From: Massilia soli
GTDB lineage: Bacteria > Pseudomonadota > Gammaproteobacteria > Burkholderiales > Burkholderiaceae_D
Direction: 5' to 3'
DNA: 64,000 nucleotides
Assembly (NCBI RefSeq): GCF_016809835.1
Contig: NZ_JAFBIL020000005.1
Span: forward strand, 1-64,000
Shown piece after piece: positions 20,343 to 32,211 of this stretch. The notes under the pieces are model-generated. The model had not been told where the DNA came from and ran no database searches. It saw nothing but the letters and a program-made list of their open reading frames with translations. Position numbers and translations under genes: made by a program. Each line of letters starts with the position of its first letter. Position 1 is the first letter of the stretch.

Positions 20343-20957
20343 ATGATACCAACTTCCGCCTCGCCGCGCCTGATTCTTGCATCGGGATCCGCCTACCGCC
20401 GTGAACTGCTCAGCCGCCTGCGGCTGCCGTTCGAGGTGATGGCGCCCGACATCGACGAGGCGCCGCTGGCCGGCGAAGCCCCGGAAGCGACCGCACTGCG
20501 CCTGGCCTGCGCCAAGGCGCGCGCGGTGGCCGAGCGGGCTCCGGGCAGCATCGTCATCGGCTCGGACCAGGTCGCCACCTTGAATGGCGAGCAGATCGGC
20601 AAGCCCGGCAGTCACGAAGCCGCCCTGGCCCAGCTGCAAAAGATGCGCGGGCGCCGGGTCGTGTTCCACACCGCCCTGTGCGTCTGGGACGGCCGCGCCA
20701 CCGCCCTCACCGGCCCGGCGCAGGTCGAGAACGTGCAAGTGTTCGTCACCTTCCGCGACTTGCCCGATGCCGAGCTCGACGCCTATCTGCGCATCGAACA
20801 GCCGTACGACTGCGCTGGCAGCGCCAAGAACGAAGGACTGGGCATTGCGCTCCTGTCCGACGTCAGCAGCACCGACCCGACCGCCCTCACCGGCCTGCCG
20901 CTAATTGCCCTGACCGGCATGCTGCGCAAGGCCGGCATTCACTTCTTTACCTCTTGA
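20343..20957 (+). CDS. Maf-like nucleotide pyrophosphatase (YceF type)
   Basis: Maf proteins hydrolyse non-canonical nucleoside triphosphates; the YceF subgroup acts on 7-methyl-GTP. The 204-residue protein starts with LILASGSAYRRELLSRL. It has the conserved SDQVA motif with the catalytic aspartate and a DCAGSAKNEGLG segment typical of YceF. The ATG at 20343 is used because the fold begins a few residues later; an earlier in-frame start would add about 28 unrelated residues. It is divergent from yceD and 6 nt upstream of a methyltransferase-like gene. Confidence 0.88.
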   Translation: MIPTSASPRLILASGSAYRRELLSRLRLPFEVMAPDIDEAPLAGEAPEATALRLACAKARAVAERAPGSIVIGSDQVATLNGEQIGKPGSHEAALAQLQKMRGRRVVFHTALCVWDGRATALTGPAQVENVQVFVTFRDLPDAELDAYLRIEQPYDCAGSAKNEGLGIALLSDVSSTDPTALTGLPLIALTGMLRKAGIHFFTS

Positions 20958-20963
20958 GCTCTC

Positions 20964-21713
20964 ATGCCCGGCACCCTTTACCTGATTCCGAACACCCTTG
21001 GCGCGACCGACGCGGTCCCTGGCGCGCTGTCGCACGTGATTCCCGAACATGTGCAGGCGGTCACGGCCAGCCTCGATTATTTTGTGGCCGAAAACGCCAA
21101 AACCGCGCGCGCCTTCCTGAAACTGGTCGCGATCAACCATCCGCTGGCCAAGACGCTGCAGGAAATCGAGATTGCCGAGCTGAATGTCAACACCCCGGCG
21201 GCGGCCCTGGCGGGCTTGCTTGCGCCGCTGCTGGCCGGGCGCGACGCCGGGCTGGTATCGGAGGCCGGCGTGCCGGCGGTGGCCGATCCGGGCGCCGACC
21301 TGGTGCGCCTGGCGCATCAGCATGGCATCGCGGTACGGCCGCTGGTCGGGCCGTCGTCGCTGTTGCTGGCGGTGATGGCGAGCGGGCTCAATGGACAGAG
21401 TTTTGCGTTTAACGGCTACCTGCCGACCGATGCGGCGCTGCGCAGCAAGCGGCTGAAAGAGCTGGAGCTACGTTCGCGCAACGAGAAACAGACCCAGCTC
21501 TTTATCGAGACGCCATACCGCAACGGGCAGATGCTCGAGGCGCTGGTGGCCAGTTGCCAGCCCGGGACCCTGATCTGCGTGGCGACCGACCTGAGCTTGC
21601 CGACCGAGTCGGTGCGGACGATGGCGGCGAACAAGTGGAAAGCGGCGCTGGCGGCGGGCAAGGCGCCCGACTTCCATAAGAAGCCGACGGTGTTTTTGTT
21701 GCTGGGACAGTAG
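20964..21713 (+). CDS. SAM-dependent methyltransferase of the tetrapyrrole methylase fold (RsmI-like)
   Basis: This 249-residue protein has the RsmI/tetrapyrrole methylase layout: LYLIPNTLG at the N-terminus, a SEAGVPAVADPGADLV loop and a VGPSSLLLAVMASG segment. FNGYLPTD and ETPYRNGQML follow. RsmI itself 2'-O-methylates C1402 of 16S rRNA, but it usually begins LYVVATPIGN, so this is more likely the RsmI-like paralogue often encoded after maf. The substrate is unknown. It starts 6 nt after maf and is probably co-transcribed. Confidence 0.85.
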   Translation: MPGTLYLIPNTLGATDAVPGALSHVIPEHVQAVTASLDYFVAENAKTARAFLKLVAINHPLAKTLQEIEIAELNVNTPAAALAGLLAPLLAGRDAGLVSEAGVPAVADPGADLVRLAHQHGIAVRPLVGPSSLLLAVMASGLNGQSFAFNGYLPTDAALRSKRLKELELRSRNEKQTQLFIETPYRNGQMLEALVASCQPGTLICVATDLSLPTESVRTMAANKWKAALAAGKAPDFHKKPTVFLLLGQ

Positions 21714-21733
21714 GACGCTTTAAAACCCACGTC

Positions 21734-23008
21734 CTAAGCGGCCCGGCTCCTGGGCACCGGTACCTCGTGCGCCAGCTCGTTGACCCACTCAAACGCGCGC
21801 AGCTCGATTTCGCGGACCTGGCGCACCTTGATGCCGAGCTTCCTGAGCGCCCGGGTCAGCGCCGGGCCCTCGTTCGGATTCTCCAGCAGCTCGACAACCC
21901 GCAGCATCTCGCCCAGCTCGCCGGACCGCTCAAGCAGCGCGGCGCGAACCTCGTCAGGCACCTCGACGGTCTCCAGCACATCCTGCATCGACATCGAGAA
22001 CAAGGCATCCATCAGCGACATGATGCCGACCGTGAACCCGGTATCGGCGTACGAGCGCATGCCTGGACGCAAGCACTGGGCCATCAGCTCCATCAGCTTG
22101 CCGCGCGTCGAAGCCATCTGCAGCAGCGGTGAATTCAGTTCCACCACGCCGCCGGGCTTGGAGTACAGCAAAATCTGCAGCCAGCGCTGCAGGCGGTCGC
22201 GGCCGAGCCGGTGAATCGCTTCGCCCAGCGAATCGATGTGGCTGGTGGTGCCGGCAGCCGGCGTATTCACCAGCCGCAGCAGGTTCAGGCCAACCGAGGC
22301 ATCGCGCTTGACCGCCATCTCGATTTCGCTGTCGTCGGCGTCCGAATTGATCAGGTCGAGCAGCCGCAGGATGACCAGCTCGGTCGGCGCAATCTTCTTG
22401 CCGCTCATGATGGTCGGGCGCGCAAAGTAAAAGCCCTGGAAATAATCGAAACCCAGCGCCATGCATTCGTCGAACTCTTCAACCGTCTCGACCTTTTCGG
22501 CCAGCAGCTTTTTCTGATGGCCGCTGAATTTGCGGACCAGCGCCGGCAGCTTGCTGCGGTTGATGCCTTTCAGGTCGATCTTGATCACATCGGCCAGGTC
22601 GAACAGCTTGTTCACATCGTCCGATGCCGCAATCACGTCATCGAGCGCGAATTTAAATCCAAGTTCGCGCAATTCCACCACCCGGGCCACCAGCTCTGGC
22701 GTTGCCTTGACGGTCTCGAGAATTTCAAGGATCACGTTGTCATGCGGGAGAAAGCGGACGAAATCACTCATTAGCACGACTTCGTCGACGTTCAGGAAGG
22801 CCAGGCGGCCGCCAAGCACGGTTTCCATGCCAAGCTGGGAGGCGTGCGAAATCACCGCGGCGGTGGCCGAGGCATGGTCGGTCACATTCGCTTCAAGCGC
22901 GCCTTCGGTGCGGAACAAGAGTTCGTATGCCACCAGGCATTGGTCGCGGCCCAGGATCGGCTGGCGCGCGAGAAAGAAATCGTCGGAAATGGTGGCCTCG
23001 TTAGCCAT
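21734..23008 (-). CDS. EAL-like/HDOD domain signalling protein
   Basis: This 424-residue protein joins an N-terminal EAL-like domain (about 10-205) to a C-terminal HDOD domain (about 210-410). In the EAL part the usual EAL motif is replaced by ELLFR (29-33), so cyclic-di-GMP hydrolysis is unlikely and a binding or scaffold role is more plausible, as in YuxH-type proteins. The HDOD part has the NLLRLVNTPA and GRDRLQRWLQ helices. The start at 23008 has a GGAG site 6-10 nt upstream; an earlier start is poorly supported. The partner is unknown. Confidence 0.88.
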   Translation of the reverse strand: MANEATISDDFFLARQPILGRDQCLVAYELLFRTEGALEANVTDHASATAAVISHASQLGMETVLGGRLAFLNVDEVVLMSDFVRFLPHDNVILEILETVKATPELVARVVELRELGFKFALDDVIAASDDVNKLFDLADVIKIDLKGINRSKLPALVRKFSGHQKKLLAEKVETVEEFDECMALGFDYFQGFYFARPTIMSGKKIAPTELVILRLLDLINSDADDSEIEMAVKRDASVGLNLLRLVNTPAAGTTSHIDSLGEAIHRLGRDRLQRWLQILLYSKPGGVVELNSPLLQMASTRGKLMELMAQCLRPGMRSYADTGFTVGIMSLMDALFSMSMQDVLETVEVPDEVRAALLERSGELGEMLRVVELLENPNEGPALTRALRKLGIKVRQVREIELRAFEWVNELAHEVPVPRSRAA

Positions 23009-23149
23009 GAAAACTCCAGGATGCGACTGGACGCCGGGGCGGCAGCCAGCCGTGGCGATTCCGCAAAGGAAGGCCACAGCTTGAATATACTATAAATATT
23101 ATAAACTTAACTTTTCGATATTGAATCGAACGGCTGAGTCAGAACCGGA

Positions 23150-24313
23150 TCACGGACGCTTGGGACCGCGTCCGCCCGGGCGGCCGGTCGGCGCCGTGGC
23201 CGCCGTCGGGCGCGCGCTGGAGCGCACCGGGGCGCCGCCCGGGCGCTGGCTGCCCGGCTTGGCGGGAGTGCGAGGACCGGCGGCGGCCCCTGGCGTTCCA
23301 GCCGGCGCCTGGCCCGGGAGACGCAGGCTGCCGGTGCCGGAGGTCGGACTGGCGCGGCGTGCATTGCCCACCGGCATGCGCACCGTACCATTGGCGCCGA
23401 GGCGCGTGGTCGCGGTACCGGTGACTTGGGCGCCGCGTTCGATGGTAAAGGTGGCGCCGGCATCCTTGCCCAGCACCTTGACCAGGTAAGGCATCACTTC
23501 GCGCAAGGTCGGCTCAAGCGTGTACGGCGGGTTCAGGATGAACATGCCGCTGCTGTGCAGCGGGCCGAAGCCATCCGGGCCGGGCGTGGTGACGGTGAGC
23601 GTGACGTTCAGCCATTCCTTGCACGGCAGGCGCTTGAGCTTGTCGGCGAACTGGCGCGATTCCATGCGCTGCAACACCGGATACCAGACTGCGTAGACGC
23701 CGCTCGGGAAGCGCGCCAGCGAGTCGTTGAGCATGTCGCGTACCTTGCGGTAGTCCTGCTTGTCCTCGTACGGCGGGTCGATCAGCACCAGCGCGCGGCG
23801 CGACGGCGGCGGCAGCAAGGTCTTGATGGCGTGGAAGCCGTCGCCGCGCTCGATCAGCACGCGGCGGCCGCGTCCCGACGGGCGCTCGCCCTGCTGGGCG
23901 GCGTGCTCTTCCACCTTGCGGAAATTGTCGGCGAGGATTTTGCTGTCGGCCGGGTGCAGCTCGAACAGCCGCAGGCGGTCGATCTCGCGCATCATCTTGT
24001 CGGCGCAGTAAGGCGAGCCCGGGTAATAACGCATCTTGCCGCTCGGGTTCAGGCCCTTGACCACGTTGACGTAGGCGGCCAGCGACTTCGGCAAGTCCTT
24101 GCGCTCCCACAGCGGGCCGATGCCGGTTTCGTATTCGGCATTCTTCGACGCGTAGCCGCTGTCGAGCGCGTACACGCCGGCACCCGAATGGGTGTCGATG
24201 TAGGTATAGGCCGTGTCCTTCTGGTTCATGTACTCGTGCAACTGAATCTGCACAAAGTGCTTCAGGACGTCAGCGTGGTTACCCGCATGAAAGGCGTGGC
24301 GGTAGCTCAACAT
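23150..24313 (-). CDS. rlmJ: 23S rRNA (adenine(2030)-N6)-methyltransferase with basic C-terminal tail
   Basis: RlmJ methylates A2030 of 23S rRNA. Residues 1 to about 285 match the family: LSYRHAFHAGNHADVLKH at the N-terminus, DTHSGAGVY, and the catalytic DPPY at 179-182. The E. coli enzyme ends near residue 280. Here a tail of about 95 residues follows (293-387), rich in Pro, Gly, Ala, Arg and Thr, ending GRGPKRP, and probably disordered. Such a tail could add RNA contacts. The gene has no close co-directional neighbour. Confidence 0.93.
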   Translation of the reverse strand: MLSYRHAFHAGNHADVLKHFVQIQLHEYMNQKDTAYTYIDTHSGAGVYALDSGYASKNAEYETGIGPLWERKDLPKSLAAYVNVVKGLNPSGKMRYYPGSPYCADKMMREIDRLRLFELHPADSKILADNFRKVEEHAAQQGERPSGRGRRVLIERGDGFHAIKTLLPPPSRRALVLIDPPYEDKQDYRKVRDMLNDSLARFPSGVYAVWYPVLQRMESRQFADKLKRLPCKEWLNVTLTVTTPGPDGFGPLHSSGMFILNPPYTLEPTLREVMPYLVKVLGKDAGATFTIERGAQVTGTATTRLGANGTVRMPVGNARRASPTSGTGSLRLPGQAPAGTPGAAAGPRTPAKPGSQRPGGAPVRSSARPTAATAPTGRPGGRGPKRP

Positions 24314-24370
24314 AGCGTGGAAATTCCATAAAAAAGGTGTTCTGGTCCTCCATTATCCTCCAAGAACGAC

Positions 24371-24416
24371 AAAGGGCCGCAGTTTAATGCCGGATTGCGA
24401 CATTCAACTGCGGCCC
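24371..24416 (-). terminator. rho-independent terminator after aceA
   Basis: On the minus strand GGGCCGCAGTT and AACTGCGGCCC form a perfect 11-bp stem followed by TTTGTCGTTCTT. It begins 33 nt after the aceA stop codon. Confidence 0.8.
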
Positions 24417-24448
24417 ATACGGGCGAACCCGTCAGTCGCTAGCAGGGT

Positions 24449-25747
24449 TTAAGCGACTTTCTTATCGTCGAAGAACTGTTCATCTTCGGTCGATCCGTGC
24501 AGCGCGGTGGTCGAGCTCTGGTTCTGCTGGATGGTCTGGGTGACGGCATCGAAGTAGCCGGTGCCGACTTCGCGCTGGTGCTTGACCGCGGTGAAGCCCT
24601 TGTCGGCGGCAGCGAATTCGGCTTCCTGCAACTCGACGAAGGCCGACATCTGGCGGCGCGCATAACCGTGGGCCAGGTTGAACATGCCGTAGTTCAGCGC
24701 ATGGAAGCCGGCCAGGGTGATGAACTGGAACTTGTAGCCCATGGCGCCCAGCTCTTTCTGGAACTTGGCGATGGTCGCGTCATCCAGGTTCTTCTTCCAG
24801 TTGAACGATGGCGAGCAGTTGTACGCCAGCATTTTGCCTGGGAACTTGGAGTGGACGGCATCGGCGAACTGCTTGGCGAACGCCAGGTCCGGCTTGCCCG
24901 TTTCGCACCACACGAGGTCAGCGAACGGCGCATAGGCGATCGCGCGCGAAATGGCCTGCTCGATGCCTGGCTTGACGCGGTAAAAACCTTCCACCGTGCG
25001 CTCGCCGGTGCAGAACGGCGCATCGTTGGGGTCGACGTCGGACGTCAGCAGGTCGGCCGCTTCGGCGTCGGTGCGGGCGATCACCAGCGTTGGCGTACCC
25101 ATCACGTCGGCGGCCAGGCGCGCAGCGGTCAGCTTTTCGACGGCTTCACGCGTCGGGACCAGCACCTTGCCACCCATGTGACCGCATTTTTTTACCGACG
25201 CCAGCTGGTCTTCGAAGTGAACGCCGGCGGCGCCCGCCTCGATCATCGACTTCATCAGTTCGTAGGCGTTCAGCACGCCGCCGAAACCGGCTTCCGCGTC
25301 AGCGACGATCGGCGCGAAGTAATCGATGTCATCCTTGCCTTCGGACCACTGGATCTGGTCGGCGCGGGCGAAGGTATTGTTGATGCGCTTGACGACCAGC
25401 GGCACCGAGTTGGCCGGGTACAGCGACTGGTCGGGATACATCTCGCCGGCCACGTTCGCGTCGCCGGCGACCTGCCAGCCGGACAGGTAAATTGCCTTCA
25501 GGCCGGCCTTGACTTGCTGCATCGCCTGGTTGCCGGTCATCGCGCCGAGGGCGTTGACGAACGGCTCGTTGTTGACCAGGTCCCACAGTTTTTCGGCGCC
25601 GCGCTGGGCCACCGTGTGCTCGATTTTCAGCGATCCACGCAGCCTGACGACATCAGCCGCCGTATAGTTGCGGACAACGCCTTTCCAGCGCGGGTTGGTG
25701 TCCCAATCTTGTTGCAGGGCTGCTGTTTGCTGTTCACGAGTTGCCAT
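24449..25747 (-). CDS. aceA: isocitrate lyase
   Basis: Isocitrate lyase splits isocitrate to glyoxylate and succinate, the first step of the glyoxylate shunt used on acetate and fatty acids. The 432-residue protein has the active-site motif KKCGHMGGK with C188. Other family segments are WQVAGDAN and the NCSPSFNW stretch. GGAGA lies just before the ATG. An AT-rich upstream region with two palindromes suggests regulated expression. No malate synthase gene is in the window. Confidence 0.98.
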   Translation of the reverse strand: MATREQQTAALQQDWDTNPRWKGVVRNYTAADVVRLRGSLKIEHTVAQRGAEKLWDLVNNEPFVNALGAMTGNQAMQQVKAGLKAIYLSGWQVAGDANVAGEMYPDQSLYPANSVPLVVKRINNTFARADQIQWSEGKDDIDYFAPIVADAEAGFGGVLNAYELMKSMIEAGAAGVHFEDQLASVKKCGHMGGKVLVPTREAVEKLTAARLAADVMGTPTLVIARTDAEAADLLTSDVDPNDAPFCTGERTVEGFYRVKPGIEQAISRAIAYAPFADLVWCETGKPDLAFAKQFADAVHSKFPGKMLAYNCSPSFNWKKNLDDATIAKFQKELGAMGYKFQFITLAGFHALNYGMFNLAHGYARRQMSAFVELQEAEFAAADKGFTAVKHQREVGTGYFDAVTQTIQQNQSSTTALHGSTEDEQFFDDKKVA

Positions 25748-25808
25748 GGTGCTCTCCTAAAAAAACCAAGTTATGAAGTGAAATCCGTTAGATACATCAT
25801 AGCGCTTT

Positions 25809-25839
25809 TTGTGCATGGCACAACAACTCTTATATAAGA
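25809..25839. promoter_or_regulatory. two palindromes upstream of aceA (candidate operators)
   Basis: TTGTGC-ATG-GCACAA (25809-25823) is a perfect inverted repeat with a 3-nt centre. TCTTATATAAGA (25828-25839) is a perfect 12-bp palindrome. Both lie 60-95 nt upstream of the aceA start in an AT-rich stretch, the usual place for a promoter and its regulator site. The regulator cannot be named from the sequence. Confidence 0.5.
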
Positions 25840-26076
25840 CATATAAGCAAAATTTAAATGTTTATATTCAAGAGCTTACATTTTTAATTTCATGATGCGG
25901 AATTTAATTTCTTAGAATGGAAGAGATTGGCACGGGAAATTCGCCTGGCGTTCCGCAATGTGAAATGCTCATCCCGTCCAATGAAAACCCCGCGCCCGGC
26001 AAGGATGCCCCGGCACGAACCTTGAACGTTGAGATCAGGCAATAAATCGAGGGATGCAGCGCTTGGATGTGCCGGG
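25840..26076. other. AT-rich spacer between aceA and rraA
   Basis: The part next to aceA (to about 25915) is far richer in A and T than the surrounding genes. The rest returns to high GC. A 42-codon plus-strand frame from 25917 has no ribosome site and no family resemblance, so I do not call it. Confidence 0.5.
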
Positions 26077-26574
26077 TCAGGCGACCTTCTGTTGCGCGAC
26101 AAGAACGCCATCGGCGTCGGCGTAGATCCAGTCGCCTGGGGTGACCGGAACGCCGGCGATCATGACGCGGATATTACGCTCGCCGGCGCCGCGCTTGGCG
26201 GGCTTTTGCGGATGCGTCGCACGGGCGCGCACGCCGACCATGCACGCATTGATCTCGTCGGAATCGCGCACGCAGCCATCGACGACGATGCCGGCCCATC
26301 CATTATCCTGCGCCAGCAGCGCCAGCTGGCCGCCGACCAGCGCGCGGCGCAGGCTGCCGCCGCCATCGACCACCAGCACGCTGCCGTTGCCTTGCGTCTC
26401 GAGCGTCGCGCGCACCAGCGCATTATCTTCAAACACCTTCAGCGTCACCACCGGACCGGCGAATTTGCTGTGTTGGCCGAAATGGCGAAATACCGGAGGC
26501 AGGACGGCGAGCCGGCCATCCTCCAGCAGCTGGGAATGGTCGTCGCAGATATCGGCGGTGGCGAAATTCAGCAT
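26077..26574 (-). CDS. rraA: RraA family protein (ribonuclease E activity regulator type)
   Basis: RraA binds RNase E and limits mRNA decay; related proteins are 4-hydroxy-4-methyl-2-oxoglutarate aldolases. The 165-residue protein starts [21 protein letters not shown]. It has the conserved [20 protein letters not shown] and [13 protein letters not shown] segments. Proteins of this length with DICDDH at the start are usually annotated RraA, but the enzymatic role cannot be excluded from sequence alone. No partner gene is adjacent. Confidence 0.9.
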   Translation of the reverse strand: MLNFATADICDDHSQLLEDGRLAVLPPVFRHFGQHSKFAGPVVTLKVFEDNALVRATLETQGNGSVLVVDGGGSLRRALVGGQLALLAQDNGWAGIVVDGCVRDSDEINACMVGVRARATHPQKPAKRGAGERNIRVMIAGVPVTPGDWIYADADGVLVAQQKVA

Positions 26575-26609
26575 GGCAGACTCCGTGGAAAAATATCATT
26601 TCCACCATT

Positions 26610-27869
26610 CTATGCGCTTTGCAGCGCCGGCGCGCGGCCGCGTCCGCCCACACCCACGGCGGTGGCGATGGCCAGTACCTGGAACAACGCGATGCAGATG
26701 AACACCCATGACGGATGGCCACCATCCATCAGCGCGCCGAACAACAGCGGGCCGACGGCGAGGCCGCTGTCGAGACCAGCATAAACGACGCCAAATACCC
26801 TGCCGGTTGCCTGCTTCGGCGCGGCGGCGCGGATCAGCAGGTCGCGCGACGGGCCGGCCACGCCCGCGGCCAGCCCGATCAGCCCCATCAGGATCGTGGT
26901 CGACCATCCGGGCACGGCGCCCGACGCCAGCACCAGCGCCAGCGCGGCAGCCAGCGTAAAGGCGCCAGCGATGGTGCGGTCGTGGTGCCGGGTCTTCGCC
27001 GCCATGAAGCCGCCCGCCACCATCCCGCCCGCCGAGGCCAGCATGTATGCCGAATAGCCGGCCATGGCCGACGCCAGCGACACCTGGTACAGCGACACCA
27101 GGCTGGTCGACGAAAAGCTCTGGATGCCGCCCAGCGCGACGGCCGAGAGGAAGAAGAAGCCAAAGCTCATCCACACGGCGGGCAGGCGCAGGAAGCTGAG
27201 CGCGCTGCCCTCGGCGGCCACCTGGCCTTGCGGCGCAAGCGGATCGGAATACAGCGCCGCGCGGTTCAGGAACAACAGCAGCAAGGTAGCAAACGGAATC
27301 ACCGACGCTGCCAGCAATGCCATGCGCCAACTGGAGAACGTCGCCAGGCCGGCCAGGAACACGGGCGCGGCCGCCCAGCCCAGATTACCGCTGACGCCAT
27401 GCACCGAGAAAGCATGCGCGATGCGCGCCTTCGACACGCGCTGGTTCAGCAAGGTATAGTCGGACGGATGGAACACCGAATTGCCGAGCCCGGCCAGCAT
27501 CGACCCGGCCAGCAGCATCGCATAATGGTTGGCGCCGGCCAGCAAAAGCGAAGCGATGCCCAGCAGCGCCATGCCGCCGAACAGCACCCGGCGCGCGCCG
27601 ACGCGGTCGACCACGAAGCCGGCCAGCGCCTGGCCGACGCCGGACACGACGAAGAAGACCGTCATCAACAGGCCCAGTTCGGCGTACGTCAGGTTGAACG
27701 CCGGCTTCAGCCAGGGAAACAGGCTGGCGAGGATCAGGTGATAAAAGTGGGACACCCCATGCGCGAGGCCGACAAGGCCGATGACGCGCGCGTCATCGCG
27801 CAAGGAAGCTGGTTGCATTGAAAGGCTCAGGGAAGGTTGAGCCGGTAGTGTATCGCTGTTCCAAGCCAT
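26610..27869 (-). CDS. MFS transporter
   Basis: This 419-residue membrane protein has about 12 hydrophobic segments and the MFS loop motif DRVGARRVLFGG between helices 2 and 3. A GVSHFYHLILASLFPWLKP segment opens helix 1 and resembles fosmidomycin-resistance-type exporters. The substrate is unknown. The ATG at 27869 gives a 25-residue cytoplasmic lead; the ATG at 27818 is an alternative. It is divergent from the hydrolase gene with a shared 90-nt promoter region. Confidence 0.87.
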   Translation of the reverse strand: MAWNSDTLPAQPSLSLSMQPASLRDDARVIGLVGLAHGVSHFYHLILASLFPWLKPAFNLTYAELGLLMTVFFVVSGVGQALAGFVVDRVGARRVLFGGMALLGIASLLLAGANHYAMLLAGSMLAGLGNSVFHPSDYTLLNQRVSKARIAHAFSVHGVSGNLGWAAAPVFLAGLATFSSWRMALLAASVIPFATLLLLFLNRAALYSDPLAPQGQVAAEGSALSFLRLPAVWMSFGFFFLSAVALGGIQSFSSTSLVSLYQVSLASAMAGYSAYMLASAGGMVAGGFMAAKTRHHDRTIAGAFTLAAALALVLASGAVPGWSTTILMGLIGLAAGVAGPSRDLLIRAAAPKQATGRVFGVVYAGLDSGLAVGPLLFGALMDGGHPSWVFICIALFQVLAIATAVGVGGRGRAPALQSA

Positions 27870-27917
27870 CTGCCGAACCCCGCGCAGTTTCGACGGCAAT
27901 ACCCCCGAAAACATTCT

Positions 27918-27942
27918 AAAATCGGGGACAGACCCCAATTTT
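27918..27942. repeat. palindromic element (AAAATYGGGG type)
   Basis: AAAATCGGGG-ACAGA-CCCCAATTTT is an inverted repeat with one mismatch, in the divergent promoter region between the MFS transporter and hydrolase genes. GGGG(A/T)C-type palindromes like this are dispersed in many proteobacterial genomes. It lies within the likely leader of the hydrolase mRNA. Confidence 0.6.
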
Positions 27943-27959
27943 GGAACATGGAGTGGTGG

Positions 27960-28775
27960 ATGGATGGTGCGGGGACAGGTTTGACGATACAGGCGGCCGG
28001 CCACGGCCAGCCGCTGTTATGGGCGCATGGCTTGTTGTCGAGCATGGGCACCGAGGACGCGCTCGGCTGGTTCGGCTGGAACGCGCAGGCCGAAGCGGCC
28101 AGGCTGATCCGTTATGACGCGCGCGGCCATGGCGGAAGCAGCGCCCCGCGCGGCGCCCACCACTACCAGTGGTCCAGGCTGGGCGCCGACATGCTCTGCG
28201 TCGCCGATGCCAGTGGCGCGCCCTGCTTCATCGCCGGCGGCATGTCGATGGGCTGCGCAGCGGCCATCCATGCCGCTGTACAGTCACCGGAACGCGTCAA
28301 AGGCCTGATCCTCGCGCTGCCGCCAATAATCTGGGAAAACCGCGCAGCGCAGCGCGGACTGTACAAGCGCATCGGCGAGCGCGGCACGCAGACCGATGGC
28401 CGCGCACTGGCCAAGCTGATGAGCCGCGACCTGGCCCGCACCCTGCCCCACTGGCTGACCGACGCGTCACCCGGCATCGCGGCCAGCCTGGCCATCGGGG
28501 TGCGTGCGCTGGACCGCCGCATCATCCCCGACCTGTTCCATGGCGCGGCGATGTCCGACCTGCCGGCGCGCGCGCACCTGCAAGCCATCGCCCACATTCC
28601 CACATTGATCCTCGCATGGACCGGCGACACCACCCACCCGCTCGCGTCCGCGCATGAGCTCCACGAGCTGTTGCCGAACTCCACATTGCATATTGCCAAG
28701 AGTCACGAGGACTTGCTTCAATTTCCCGGCCATATCCGAACGTTCTCAGCAGGCATCGCCGCGCCCGGCCTATAA
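27960..28775 (+). CDS. alpha/beta hydrolase
   Basis: This 271-residue protein has the alpha/beta-hydrolase fold. The oxyanion segment is WAHGLL, then RYDARGHGGS, and the nucleophile elbow is GGMSMG with S96. The acid is probably in AWTGDTTHPLA and the histidine in AKSHEDLLQF. The ATG at 27960 has GGAG six bases upstream and is preferred over the ATG at 27948. The substrate is unknown. It is convergent with clpB. Confidence 0.87.
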   Translation: MDGAGTGLTIQAAGHGQPLLWAHGLLSSMGTEDALGWFGWNAQAEAARLIRYDARGHGGSSAPRGAHHYQWSRLGADMLCVADASGAPCFIAGGMSMGCAAAIHAAVQSPERVKGLILALPPIIWENRAAQRGLYKRIGERGTQTDGRALAKLMSRDLARTLPHWLTDASPGIAASLAIGVRALDRRIIPDLFHGAAMSDLPARAHLQAIAHIPTLILAWTGDTTHPLASAHELHELLPNSTLHIAKSHEDLLQFPGHIRTFSAGIAAPGL

Positions 28776-28821
28776 ACGCTGGCCGCCCCGTCCAGCTGGC
28801 TGCGGCAAGCGCAAGGCGCAT

Positions 28822-28856
28822 AAAAAAACCGCGCCGCGGCATTCACCGGGGCGCGG
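28822..28856 (-). terminator. rho-independent terminator after clpB
   Basis: On the minus strand CCGCGCC and GGCGCGG form the stem and are followed by seven T residues. It lies in the convergent gap between clpB and the hydrolase gene. Confidence 0.85.
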
Positions 28857-28875
28857 CCTTCTTCAGGGCACAGCG

Positions 28876-31488
<2,613 letters not shown>

Positions 31489-31620
31489 GATAATGCTCCC
31501 GTAGGATTTAACTTGAAAGCAAGGTTGGGCCGGGCGGATGTCTTTTCAAGATGGCATCACCCCAATCATCATGACTGATATCGCGCCAGGGCGGCGCAAG
31601 GTAGGACCGGCGCCTGCTGC

Positions 31621-32190
31621 TCAGCCGGCACTGTCGTACGCTTGCCTGGCCCAGGCCAGCAGCTCGTCGTCGACCTCGGCGGCATCGGCGATGCGGACCT
31701 TGTAATTGCACATGCCGCCCGGCGCCTGTTCGAGCAGGCGCCCGCTGGCCGCCACGCCCTTCATGTTCAGGCCAAGCTCGACGCGCGTGTTGGTGGCCGG
31801 GCCCAGCATCGCGAACTGCTTCTTGCGGCGCAGGCTCAGGTAGCCCTTCTTCGGCGCGATCTCAAACTCGCCGAACTGCGCCATGGCGGCCATCAGCTTG
31901 TCGTGGATCGGGCGCAACGCCGCCTTCGGCCCGGCATAGATGGCGTCCAGTACCTCGTCGGCTTCCTTGCCCGCCGCCTCGGCCGCGCCGCCCGAGCCCA
32001 GTACATGGTGGACGGTGGCGTTGGCGTCGCCGTGGCCCATGCCCAGTTCGCGCTTGAGGAAGTCGCGCAGCTCGCCGTGCTTGGCGAGCCCGCTGGCCCG
32101 CAGGATCTCGCCCAGTTCGGCCAGGGTCTTGCCGCTGCGTTTCTCGATGTTGGCCAGCTGGGTCGCCACCGCCTTGTCCATATCCGCCAC
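31621..32190 (-). CDS. DUF4287/DUF5655 domain protein
   Basis: This 189-residue protein has an N-terminal helical DUF4287 domain (about 1-65; IEKRSGKTLAELGEILRASG). The C-terminal part resembles DUF5655 (GPKAALRPIHDKLMAAMAQFGEF, then KKGYLSLRRKKQFAM). Proteins of this pair of families are often annotated as DUF4287 proteins; some DUF5655 domains are predicted to bind nucleic acid. Function is unknown. It lies upstream of clpB and downstream of crcB on the same strand. Confidence 0.8.
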   Translation of the reverse strand: MADMDKAVATQLANIEKRSGKTLAELGEILRASGLAKHGELRDFLKRELGMGHGDANATVHHVLGSGGAAEAAGKEADEVLDAIYAGPKAALRPIHDKLMAAMAQFGEFEIAPKKGYLSLRRKKQFAMLGPATNTRVELGLNMKGVAASGRLLEQAPGGMCNYKVRIADAAEVDDELLAWARQAYDSAG

Positions 32191-32211
32191 ATTACCTCCT
32201 TATTGGTTTGA

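Noticed and set aside
25917-26045. 42-codon plus-strand frame in the aceA-rraA gap
   Set aside because: No ribosome site, no family resemblance and no clear coding bias.
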